Source: a virus. From it: a stretch of 50,035 nucleotides of DNA. Position numbers and translations under genes: made by a program. The notes beneath the pieces were generated by a model, which was not told the DNA's origin, ran no database searches, and saw only the letters and a program-made list of their open reading frames with translations. This document shows positions 7,915 through 18,000 of this stretch, piece after piece. Location: the IMG/VR virus record IMGVR_UViG_3300028844_003046, positions 1 to 50,035 of that record; one strand, written 5' to 3'. How positions within the stretch are numbered: the stretch's first letter is position 1; each line of letters begins with the position of its first letter.

Positions 7915-8301
7915 ATGGGTCACCCAACCGTTGACGAAGTTGTGAAGGGATTCATCAAGCTGCGGGACCGCAAAACCCAGCTAAAGAAAGAGCAAGCCGA
8001 CGAGCTGCGGCCAATCACTGAGAAAATGACGCTGCTCGAAAACTGGCTGCAACGAGAGCTTATGAAGCAAGGCGTTGACAGCATGAAGACGAAGGAAGGT
8101 ACTGCTTTCACGTCTACTGTCTCTGCTGCTACAGTGAAGGACCGCGATGCGTTCTTCGATTTCGTGAGAGAGAAAGAAATGTGGGACCTGTTAGAGAACA
8201 GGTGCTCCAAACAAGTGGTGCGTGACTACCTTGAGGAAACAGGTGAGGTAGTCCCGGGCGTTAACTATCAAGAGACCAAAGTGGTCAGGATAAGGAGATA
8301 A
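7915..8301 (+). CDS. small phage protein upstream of SSB, unknown function
   Basis: This 128-residue protein has an N-terminal charged helix or coiled coil (about residues 8-50, many Lys/Glu/Leu), a conserved-looking KTKEGTAFTS strand, and a C-terminal segment with PGVNYQETKVVRIRR. This layout resembles a common small phage protein found beside single-stranded DNA-binding proteins, but I cannot name a family. AGGAGAAGG gives a strong ribosome binding site. It ends two bases before the SSB-like gene, so the two are probably expressed together and may cooperate in replication. Confidence 0.78.
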   Translation: MGHPTVDEVVKGFIKLRDRKTQLKKEQADELRPITEKMTLLENWLQRELMKQGVDSMKTKEGTAFTSTVSAATVKDRDAFFDFVREKEMWDLLENRCSKQVVRDYLEETGEVVPGVNYQETKVVRIRR

Positions 8302-8303
8302 CA

Positions 8304-9263
8304 ATGGGCGAAGTTGCTCAGTTCCAAGGCGGCAAGGTGCCTCAAAAACTTGCAGAAAGAATGTCTGCGAACAACGAAGACTTATCGAGTGGTGTACGTG
8401 GTGGATACAGTGTTGTCTCCATTAAAGGATCACGTTGGCATGTGAAGGTGGGCGATGAAACTACTACGATTACAGACCCAAGTTCTGGGGACCCTGTTGG
8501 ATCGCTTCGACTCGTACTGCTCAAAGCGTCTCCCAATGTCAGTAAGAACTTCTATGAAGGAGGCTATGAAGAAGGAGCTAACGAGGCTCCATCATGCTGG
8601 TCTATCGACGGCGTGGTGCCCGACCCAGCAGCAGATAAACAGGCAAAGAGCTGTGCGGGTTGTCCCAAGAACCAGTTTGGCTCTCGCATTACGGATGCTG
8701 GCAAGAAAGTGAAGGCATGTAGTGATAGTCGCAGGCTTGCTGTCATCCCCGAGGGTGATTTCGCCAACGAGGTTTATGGTGGTCCCATGTTGTTGAGAGT
8801 ACCGGCCAGTAGCCTGAGTAATCTTTCTCAGTTCGGAAAGAAGATGAAGAACAAGGGCTTCCCTTACAACACCATCGTTACGCGGGCCAGCTTTGATATC
8901 TCTGTCAGCTTTCCCAAGATTGAGTTCAATGCTGTCCGGCCACTGACCGACGACGAGGCAGACGAGATTGTTGGCCTGCTTAACAACCCTGAGTTCGCTG
9001 ACAAGATCGAAGCAGTTCTTGCCAAGGACTTGGAGGTAGTGCCCATGTCAGACGAGGCTGATGATGAAGACGATGCACCCCTCTTTGAAGAACCCCCCGA
9101 GGACAAGCCGAAAGCTGCTGCCAAAGCACCGGCCAAAGCCCCTGCTAAACCCAAGCAGAAAGCCGAGCCGAAAGAAGAAAAGGTAGAAGAAGAAGACGAG
9201 TCCGACGACGAGCTTGACGACGAGCTTGAGAATATTCTCGGGTCACTCGACAACCTTGATTGA
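8304..9263 (+). CDS. single-stranded DNA-binding-like protein with zinc-like cysteines and acidic tail
   Basis: In this 319-residue protein the middle (about 30-235) looks like a beta-rich domain with a CAGCPKNQ...KACSDSRR cysteine set that could bind zinc. From residue about 245 it turns into an Ala/Pro/Lys linker followed by a strongly acidic C-terminus ending in DDELDDELENILGSLDNLD. An acidic tail after a flexible linker is the hallmark of SSB proteins such as T7 gp2.5 and T4 gp32, which use it to recruit replisome partners. The Zn-like cysteines parallel gp32. Location between helicase and primase-helicase supports the role. The SSB call is inference from architecture, not from a recognised signature. 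Confidence 0.7.
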   Translation: MGEVAQFQGGKVPQKLAERMSANNEDLSSGVRGGYSVVSIKGSRWHVKVGDETTTITDPSSGDPVGSLRLVLLKASPNVSKNFYEGGYEEGANEAPSCWSIDGVVPDPAADKQAKSCAGCPKNQFGSRITDAGKKVKACSDSRRLAVIPEGDFANEVYGGPMLLRVPASSLSNLSQFGKKMKNKGFPYNTIVTRASFDISVSFPKIEFNAVRPLTDDEADEIVGLLNNPEFADKIEAVLAKDLEVVPMSDEADDEDDAPLFEEPPEDKPKAAAKAPAKAPAKPKQKAEPKEEKVEEEDESDDELDDELENILGSLDNLD

Positions 9264-9278
9264 TTGTACTAATCTGGT

Positions 9279-9307
9279 GGGCCACGGTAGATGGACTGCC
9301 GTGGCCC
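9279..9307 (+). terminator. perfect 9-bp stem-loop between SSB-like and primase-helicase genes
   Basis: GGGCCACGG (9279-9287) and CCGTGGCCC (9299-9307) form a perfect GC-rich stem with an 11-base loop. No T-run follows; instead the ribosome binding site of the next gene begins 5 bases later. It may cause pausing or partial termination, or be an RNA-processing or stabilising hairpin that sets the ratio of SSB to primase-helicase. Confidence 0.6.
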
Positions 9308-9326
9308 TCGACGGAGAATGAGGCGA

Positions 9327-12098
9327 ATGGATGCCAAAGAATTCCTGCAACGAATACTACCTCAACATGGCAACTACTACGGTGCCGTTACTGGAAATAA
9401 CAGATTCAGTCAGCACAAACTACGAGACATCGACGCACTCGTATCATATGCAGATCGACTCAAGGCAAAGAGATGCGACCTGTACTTTGCGACTGGCAGC
9501 TTTGGCAGCCAGCGTACCGCAGACGAGTGTCAAAAAAAGCGGGCACTATATCTTGATATCGACTGCGGAGTGGGAAAGCTATATCAAGATAAGAAGGCTG
9601 CTATCACAGAACTTTTCAGTTTCTGTAAGGCCACCGGCTTCGCACGACCGAACATTCTAGTAGATAGTGGAGGAGGGATTCATGCCTACTGGACATTTAC
9701 GAATGAAGTATCCACTGAAGCATGGCTCCCGATGGCGACAGCACTTAAAGACCTGTGTGAGTTGCACGGGTTCGGAGCAGACCCCACCGTCACAGCCGAC
9801 GCCGCCCGTATCCTCAGAATCCCCGGGACATACAACCAAAAAGAAAACACGCCCCGCGAAGTAAAAATAATCCATGCATCAACCAAGGAATATAGTCCAA
9901 GCAAGCTGGGAAAACTTCTTGGCTCGACTCGATCACATTCCTTACAAACTCTCGGGGCTATGGCTTCGGAGAACGATGTTGCTTTCGAGGTTTCATCAGG
10001 AAAACCGTTCTTCGCAAACAAAATCTTGGAACGGTGCCATGTCCTTAAACATACTTATGAAACGGGCGGAGCCGACCAAGTGGAACCACTTTGGATGGCT
10101 CAACTTTCACTTATGGCATATGCGGCTGATGGTAGCGAGTATATACACGCTCTATCAGATCAACATGCGGACTATGATTACCGCCGCACGGAGAAGAAAT
10201 ACAATGCTCGCGTTCGTGTCAAGGACTCGGGCAAGTTTGGTCCGCCGCTGTGTAAAACTCTGGGTATGTATCTCCCCGACAAATGCAATTCTTGTCGATG
10301 GTCTGGGAAAATCAAGAGTCCGATTGTTCTGGGGCGCGAGGAAGATGGTTCTGAAATACCATTTCCGTACAAGCAAGATGATAAAGCCATTTATCGACTG
10401 GAGAAAAAGGAACTAGAAGATGGTCAGACTCAAGAGAAAGCTGTTAAGGTTTTGTCATTTGCTATTGAGAACTTCCAAGTATTCTCGTCGCCTGATCCTT
10501 CGGCGGGAATGGTATTCAGATTTTCTGTCGATGCGTACGGTTCGCGTGTCGTCACATTCACTACGAAGCACCTATGTGACAAGCGGATGCTCGTCGTCGA
10601 ACTCTCAAACGCAGACGTTCCCCTTCACTCACATGAATACCCCGGATTCGTTCAGCTCATGACAACGTGGGCAGACAAGATGGTGCAAGCTAAACAGGTA
10701 GGTAAGCCCACTGTTGCACTCGGTTGGAGTAAAGAGAAAGATGAAATTGCCTTCACCCTTATTGACCGTACGATCACTGAGGGCTCGGGGGATAAGGAAG
10801 TTACATTCCTTGACCGCGAGTTTGTTAAGGACTTCACTCCTCAGGGTGGCAGGGAGGCTTGGATTAAGCTCGCACAGTATCTTACTGCTGAAAACAGACA
10901 CGCCGTTACAGCGGGAATATTGTCGGCATTTGCTGCGCCGCTTATCACCTTCACAGGAGTGAACGGTTGTGTTCTTGCACTTGTGTCTGATAAGTCTGGT
11001 ACTGGCAAGTCCACTGCTTTACGCACAGCTCAGGCAGTCTGGGGTGATCCCCGGCGAGGGGTCAACGCGCTTGATGATACTCCTCTGTCTGTGGCCAATC
11101 GTATGGGCAAGCTTAATAATCTCCCAGCTTTTTGGGATGAACTAAGAATGAAAGATCAGGTCGAAAAATTCGTCCTGCTTATGTTCCAAGTGAGTCAGGG
11201 CAAAGAACGCTCACGACTCAAGTCCAACATTACCACGCAACACGTGGGCACTTGGAATACACTGATTACCGTGGCCTCGAATGAGTCCATCACAGATCAC
11301 GTACGTCATCTGGTACACGGAACGGATGCAGGGCTGCTTCGTGTGTTTGAGGTCACGGTTCCTTACTTGCAACGAGCCAAGGACATTGATGCTATGTCCT
11401 CTGCTCTTGATAAGAACTTCGGTCACATTGGTGGTGAGTACGCACGGTGGTTAGTAACCAATCACAAAACTGCACTCGCTCTGTTGGGAAAAGTGAAGGA
11501 CAAGTTCAGCTCCCGAGTTCATGCCGATTCTGCTGAACGGTTCTGGGTTGCTACTTGCAGTGCGCTACTCACCGCCGCCATCGTCACCAATAAGCTAGGC
11601 TTCACCGCTATTGACATTGACCAGTTCACAAGCTGGCTCGTTAAGGAGTTCCTTCGTAGTCGTTCGGAACAGACCATGGACTTTGATCCCATTGAGATCC
11701 GTGCCAAGAAGTATCTCTTTCAGTTCTTAGACATCCACAAAGATCAGCTCGTAGTGTTCGATCGTTTATCAGGTAGGGGTGTAGCATCAGTGGGCACCCT
11801 GCACTCGCCACTACCGAAGGGTGAGATACTAGGTGTCTACGCCAAAGAGGACAACAAGGTGAGGATAAAGAAGATGCCGTTTGTTCAGTGGGTGTACGAG
11901 CACCATAAGGAACCGCACACTCGGATGGTTGAGGCTCTTGTGAAGCAGAACTGTATCGAACGTAGAGCATCAGTATCCGTTGGTGTTGCTAACGCAGTGC
12001 AGTCGAGAGATGCGGTGATTGATATACCTCTGGACGACCCTACGTTTAGCGACGTTCTCGATCGTATTGACGCTGACGCCCTCTCCGACGAGACCTGA
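9327..12098 (+). CDS. primase-helicase (AEP-type primase plus P-loop helicase)
   Basis: This protein is 923 residues from ATG 9327, which has GGAG 10 bases upstream. ATG 9318 and an upstream ATG at 9291 are in frame but badly spaced or inside the hairpin. The N-terminal half has archaeo-eukaryotic primase signatures: LYLDID (D77, D79), SGGGIHAYW (H119) and an ARILRIPGTYN segment. A CNSC pair near 320-323 may bind zinc with C309. The C-terminal half has Walker A SDKSGTGKST (554-563) and Walker B-like FWDE (602-605), as in DUF927-type phage helicases. It should prime and unwind DNA for the polymerase. Its last 53 bases overlap the 3' end of the opposite-strand giant virion gene. Confidence 0.9.
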   Translation: MDAKEFLQRILPQHGNYYGAVTGNNRFSQHKLRDIDALVSYADRLKAKRCDLYFATGSFGSQRTADECQKKRALYLDIDCGVGKLYQDKKAAITELFSFCKATGFARPNILVDSGGGIHAYWTFTNEVSTEAWLPMATALKDLCELHGFGADPTVTADAARILRIPGTYNQKENTPREVKIIHASTKEYSPSKLGKLLGSTRSHSLQTLGAMASENDVAFEVSSGKPFFANKILERCHVLKHTYETGGADQVEPLWMAQLSLMAYAADGSEYIHALSDQHADYDYRRTEKKYNARVRVKDSGKFGPPLCKTLGMYLPDKCNSCRWSGKIKSPIVLGREEDGSEIPFPYKQDDKAIYRLEKKELEDGQTQEKAVKVLSFAIENFQVFSSPDPSAGMVFRFSVDAYGSRVVTFTTKHLCDKRMLVVELSNADVPLHSHEYPGFVQLMTTWADKMVQAKQVGKPTVALGWSKEKDEIAFTLIDRTITEGSGDKEVTFLDREFVKDFTPQGGREAWIKLAQYLTAENRHAVTAGILSAFAAPLITFTGVNGCVLALVSDKSGTGKSTALRTAQAVWGDPRRGVNALDDTPLSVANRMGKLNNLPAFWDELRMKDQVEKFVLLMFQVSQGKERSRLKSNITTQHVGTWNTLITVASNESITDHVRHLVHGTDAGLLRVFEVTVPYLQRAKDIDAMSSALDKNFGHIGGEYARWLVTNHKTALALLGKVKDKFSSRVHADSAERFWVATCSALLTAAIVTNKLGFTAIDIDQFTSWLVKEFLRSRSEQTMDFDPIEIRAKKYLFQFLDIHKDQLVVFDRLSGRGVASVGTLHSPLPKGEILGVYAKEDNKVRIKKMPFVQWVYEHHKEPHTRMVEALVKQNCIERRASVSVGVANAVQSRDAVIDIPLDDPTFSDVLDRIDADALSDET

Positions 12099-15000
12099 GA
12101 CGAGCTACGTCCCCCCTACTAATCCAATCGCTCCGCTTTTCAAGAGAGCGATTGAACTTTTGGATGTCTTCCCACACTTCTGCTTTTTCTTTAGCAGTCT
12201 CGGCAGCAAGAGCCAGAGCAACAAGGTTGCTCTTTCTTGTACTGCGCCGCTGTTCTCTGGCCATTAGGTTGTATTCATAGTCGGTAGTCATAGCTATACC
12301 AGTGGGGCGGAACCCCATTGCTGAACGAATCCAACCCGTTACATCTTCAGGTTCAATGAATGTCAGAGTGTCAGTTCCGACTCCTTCCATTTCATACTTC
12401 AACCCTCGAATCGCACCCCGCGCTGCTTTCAACGGTATTGCTGCCGCCGCAAAGTCATACCAGTTACCTCTTGGATCTCCTTTCCACAGGCGCGAACCTT
12501 CTCTTACCGTTGTTATGCCGTATTGAGCAACCGGCCCCAACGCTGTTGTCATCATTGTCTCTACACCCCCAGCGTCACTAAGATTGATACGGTCATTGCC
12601 CATCCATATCAAGTTACCGAGGTTGATAGATTTGCTCATGTCAACACCAAGTGCTGCAGGCACGCCGCGTGATGCTAGTGCTGCCACCGTGTCGTTAGCA
12701 ACATCCTGCAAGTACAACTCCACAGCTTCTTCAGGATCAAACTCATCTCCTGCTTCACGGAACGCTTGGTTAAATGCCCACACCAATGCTTGTACTGGGG
12801 CCATCATTAAACCACCCGCCACACCGCCGAAAACTGTATGCGTAGTAATCAAACCACCCGCCAGCTTCAGTGCCTCAACACGGCCACCTTTCTTGATAGC
12901 AACATCCATCATCGACCCATAGAGCAGCCGAGTCAGCCCAATGCCGTAGGACTTGAACATCATCATTGGTGTAATGATTGCTCGTAGCCCACCACCAGCC
13001 CATTTGGGGGCAGCCTTTAACAATCTCGCACGGTTAGCAGAGTCATAGTTGAACTGCGTCGCCTGCACACCGTCAGCTATTGCTTGCATGTCACCGTTCG
13101 ACAAGTAGTGGATAGCCAGCGCCGTGCTGATACGGTTGTACTTTTCAACACCTTCAGGAATAGTCTCCATGAGCTTGAGAGCAGTAGCCGTAGCCTTACC
13201 TACTGGGCCCGCCCACTCTTGTATTGATGTCAAAGTACTTGGCGTCATGATGTCACCGAACTGGTGAGCAATCGTTGACTGAATAATCCCTTGGGCTTCC
13301 AGATCAGCTACTACTTTCTGCGCAGCAGGGGGCAAGTTCTGTTTGAATTGGTCGTAGCTCTTTGCACCCTTGGCTGCCTTCAGTATGGTCCCAGCCGCTT
13401 GCATGTACGCAGCCGTGCCTTTCGCTCCCCACTTGGACCCAATGTACGGCAGTGTGACAGTGAGCGTCTGGGTAGCATTGAGCACCCAGTACGAGGGAGC
13501 GCCGAGGAAGTTGAAGAACCCGATAAGGCCAACGCCCTTCTGGAACTTACTCATCTCCCGATCCTTAGCGTCCTCTCTGTTCTGCGCAGCGAGTTCGTTA
13601 ACAACGTCACCAACCAGCAGTGCTTCGTCTTCAGTGATGCCTCCTTGTTGCAAGGCATCCTGCATACCTTTTGACTGTAGCTGTTTCAGATCTTTAAGGG
13701 CTTGGTGTACTTCATAAGAAGTAGCAAGGTCACCCAGTGTGTACTTGGTGACAAACACATACTCCTCAAAGGCACGCCCCATGTCATCAGCAGCAACACC
13801 ATCAATACCCATACGCTTCAACTGACTAGCGTATGCTGTGTTGTCTGCCATAATCTCAATCATCGCTGCTTGTAAACGCTTAGACATGTGATCTGATATG
13901 CCGTCTTTCCTTCTACCCATGCGTCCCGCAAGCTCAGCCGTCACCGACTCCACATCACGAGGGATCGACATTGATTCGATCTTTTTAGTGACGTATGTAG
14001 AAATCCCCAGCTTGTCTTCAAGTGCTGCAGCAACACGCTGGGCTTCCTTGCGTGTGTGATGGAATGATACGTATGGCTCACCATCTTCGTTATGCTCGTC
14101 GGTGCTTGACACTACGTACTTACCATAGCGACGTAATGGGAAGTATGGTCCCTTAACAGATGTACCCTTAATAATTTCTTCGGCGGTCTTCGCTATTGCA
14201 CGTCGTTCCTTCCACTCTTTCAGTTTTTCTTTCTTCTCCTCCTTAACTTCTTTGCTGTCTTTTTTATCAATGATGGTGTCAGCGGGGCGCGCACCATCCT
14301 CTACCAGATTGCCCTCGGTGTCATACATACCCGGGAACAGCTTCTGGATATCCTCTTTGCTTTCTACTTTGCCGAGTTGCTTAACAAGAGTAGAGTCAAT
14401 CTCGTACGTCTTGCCAACAGTACGCAGGGCTTCTATTCGTTTTCTATCCTGTATCTCCCTAGTCAGCATTGCCATTTCAATAAGTAGCTGTGCTGCCTCA
14501 GGGTTTGTTTTGTTCAGTGCCACCCAGTCTTTGCGGGCTTGCTTTGCAGCCTCACCCAGTAAAGTGCTTAGTTTACTCACGCCCTTCTTGTCGGGCTTGG
14601 ACCACAAGTGCTTGTTCTCTTTGGCACGGAGGCTGACGTGTGGCCACACCTGTGCAAGCGTGGTGTCAGCCATCAATTCAAGTACCTTAGCGCGTGACTT
14701 ATTATCCAACTTCTGCAGCTTCTTAAGTGCTGCTGTTGCTCGTACAGCAAATTCTTCTGCTAGCTGAGAAGCAGCTTGTTTCGCTTTGATGTATTGAGTC
14801 AGCGGGCTGAACGCATGTCCTGCTGCTTTAGCAGCCCGTCCAAACAACTCGCGGTAGTTACGCTCAATGACATCACGATTCATAAAGCCAAGGTTAATAG
14901 CACGGGGGAGGTTCTTTAGGCCATCGGCCAGTGTTTCAACTGCTTGCTTAACTTTACTATCACGTGCACGTGCAGCATCAGCCGTTCTGTTGACGACGTT

Positions 15001-18000
15001 CGTACGGACCTTCTTGTCAGGGATATCCTCCTGTGACAAGAACGGCTCCGCATACCCCTTCATCTTGTTCCCTTTACGAGTAATACTTTCGGCGTCAGCT
15101 TGAGTGGTGAACATCTGTTCAGTCCAGAACATCACTTCAAGCAACACTGAATTTCTTGGTGAGATGCCAAGGAACTTAGCAACTGCACCGATCAACACGG
15201 CAATAGCTGACGGGAACTTCTTACCTTGTTTGATCTGTGAACGCACAGAGGGGAGAAGTGTAGGAGCGTCTTCTACCTTCATGTTCCCTAAGAACTCTTG
15301 GAAGTATGGTTTGGTAAATGCCTCTGCCAAGAACTCCACAGGATTACTTAGGCCATAATATATAAAGCCAAGCCCTTGGCCTTTCTCCGCACCCCTATCT
15401 TTTTCTTTCATCCACAGAGTTATTTCATCAAACAGTTGTTTGTGCGCTGGTTCTCCCAAGGCTGACAAGTTGTTAGCCATCTCAATATATTTTTGTGCTG
15501 GGAAATCGGGGTGCATTTTCTGGAACTCAAGCAACGATTGCTTGTACAGCGTATTGATGTGCTGTTGAAAAGGTTTGTCAGTAGCGTATGCAAAGGTAGT
15601 AGCTGCGTGCACCATCTCATGCAAGACCGTGCGAACAAACGCTTCATCATGCCTAAGGTCTGTGTTGTATACGGCGGTAATTTTAGCATTAGCCGGATCA
15701 ATTCTATTTGTTTCTTTGTTGATGGGGTTGTACCCACCCATCTCCATAAAACCGTTTTCATTTATGAACGGCGAATCCTTCAACTGTATGGTTACACCAG
15801 TGAGGTTGAGCTTCATCAACATTCTTGAGAGGTGGGCGTACCTATGGTTTGAAGGTAACGCAGAGACAAACAGCTCAAGTATCTCCTGCATACTCGCCGT
15901 TGGTGTGTCAGGCCAGATGTCACTCGCCCGATTGTCCCTCTCAACCAGCGTCTCAATCTCAATGCGAATCTTATCCATCGCCTGCTTAAGAATGCGACGG
16001 TCCTGTTTGACTCGTGCACGCTTAGCACCGGTGAGGCTGGGATGAATGTCGTTGATAATATCGCGTAGGCGGCTGGCCCAGCTTACACCGAACTCGTCCA
16101 CTGTTGTCGTTTCAACGTCAATCTCTGGGTCAATAGCGCCGGTCATCCGAGCTATTTCAAGCTCATCCTCTGACATTGAAGAAGCAATGTCGTCCTCGAA
16201 TGACTTTTGTTCTGCTTCTATCTCAGCAAGACGCGCATCTCTACGCTCACTGATTTCAAGAGCAAACTCTGCGATCGTGTCATACACTTCAGGACTGACA
16301 CGTTTACCAACAATTTCAGTAATGTCTGATACCAGACGAATTGGGTCGGGAGTTCTAACGTGCCGGTATGCAGCCTCTACTATCTGGTCACGCTGTTCAG
16401 ATGAAACCGCCTTCATAATGCCACGGAGTTTTTTCACTGACGCTTTACTTACACCAATTTTCTCCAGTGCACGATCAAGCGCGCCTTGTCCCGGCTCTAC
16501 TCCGGCTGTTTCGGCAAGAGTTGCAGATTCTCTACCCACAATATTTTGTGGTTCTGGATCAAATATTTCTTCGGGTTTAACGTCAGGTTTTTTGGCTGCT
16601 TTTTTAGGCTTCTTCGCAGCTGTGCCTTTCGCTGCCACTCTCTTACCACCAACATAAACAGGGAGGCCAGTCTTACCCAGCTCTGCTATCTCCGCTTTAG
16701 TTAATGAGTCAGCGACAATAGCGACAGGCTTCATGCCCCCCGTTGCTACTCCATCATTTTGGTAGTCTTTAAGTGTGTACTCGTTCTTCTTATCAGCGAA
16801 CACAAGTACAACGTTACCAACGTCTCCGAGTACAGTGGCGGCTTGGCCCACCAAGTCAACAGATATGTTGGTGCCTTTCTTCAGCCCGTTCTTAACGATA
16901 CCTGCAACGTCAGCTATCTTACGAACAGCATGGTAGACATGTCCCTTCTGTAATTTCTTCGGGACATTCTTTTTGACCTCGGCAAGTATCTCTGCATTTT
17001 CTTCCGCGACCCCCTTTGCTATAGCTTCGGAATCAATACGACTCGCTTCATCAAAGACCGCTACTGCTAGCTCCGCTTGCTTGAGCTTATAAACCCCCTT
17101 CATCCCCAACGTTTTAGCTATGGCTCGTAGCTGGGTAACCGTGCCATAAGCAATGTCAACGCCACCGATGTACCCCCTAATAAGTCTACTCAACTTACGT
17201 GGGTCTGGGTTGTCTTCTATCAGCTTTCCGACTTCTGCCCTTCGCTCTTTATCGAAAGCGATCTTTTCTTTACGCTGTTCAGGCGATAGCTTGCCTTCTT
17301 CAGTAGGCGAAGGCTCAAGCATAGACTTTACATCCATACCTCCTTTCACGGCTTTCTGTGCAGCCGCTGCCTTGGCCTCAGAAGTTTCTGTTTTTGGCTT
17401 CGCAGGAGCCTCTGTAACGGGCGAACTCGCCTCGGGCTTAGCCTTACCCTTGGCTTTTTTGGCCTTATCTCCCCTTGCTTCGGCCTCTGCAAGCAGTGGC
17501 GTTACCTTCTCAGCAATGTCCCTGAGGTTGTTTGCCAGCTCAAGCAGAGTGCTAGCATTAAAACTAATTGTCTTTGTCTTGCCACCACCTTTTGTCTTTT
17601 TCTCAACAGGGGCTTGAGCCGCATCAGCTGCTCGGTCAGCCAATTCCATCGTCTTGCCATAGTTAGCGCCGATGCCTGCTTCTTCAAGTACACCAGCTTC
17701 TTCGGCTGCCTTGAGCAGCGCACGAACAGCTCCGGACAACTCGCCCAGTTTGTTCGCCATATTAATCTTGGTGCCTTTGAGTACATCTTTACCCTTGGTT
17801 AGCTTCCCCTTGCCTACAGTCTTAGCCTTTTCATAGAAGGCCATGAAGTTGTTGTACTCGGCTTGCACTTGCCCAGCAATGGAGTCGATAGGGGCATCAG
17901 TAAGAGAAGGTATAGTTCCCTGAACATGAGAAGTGAGTCGGTCAAGGGTTTGTATTACCTCTGCGGTCTTGCCTTCGGCAATACCATCAAGAAGTTTTTT

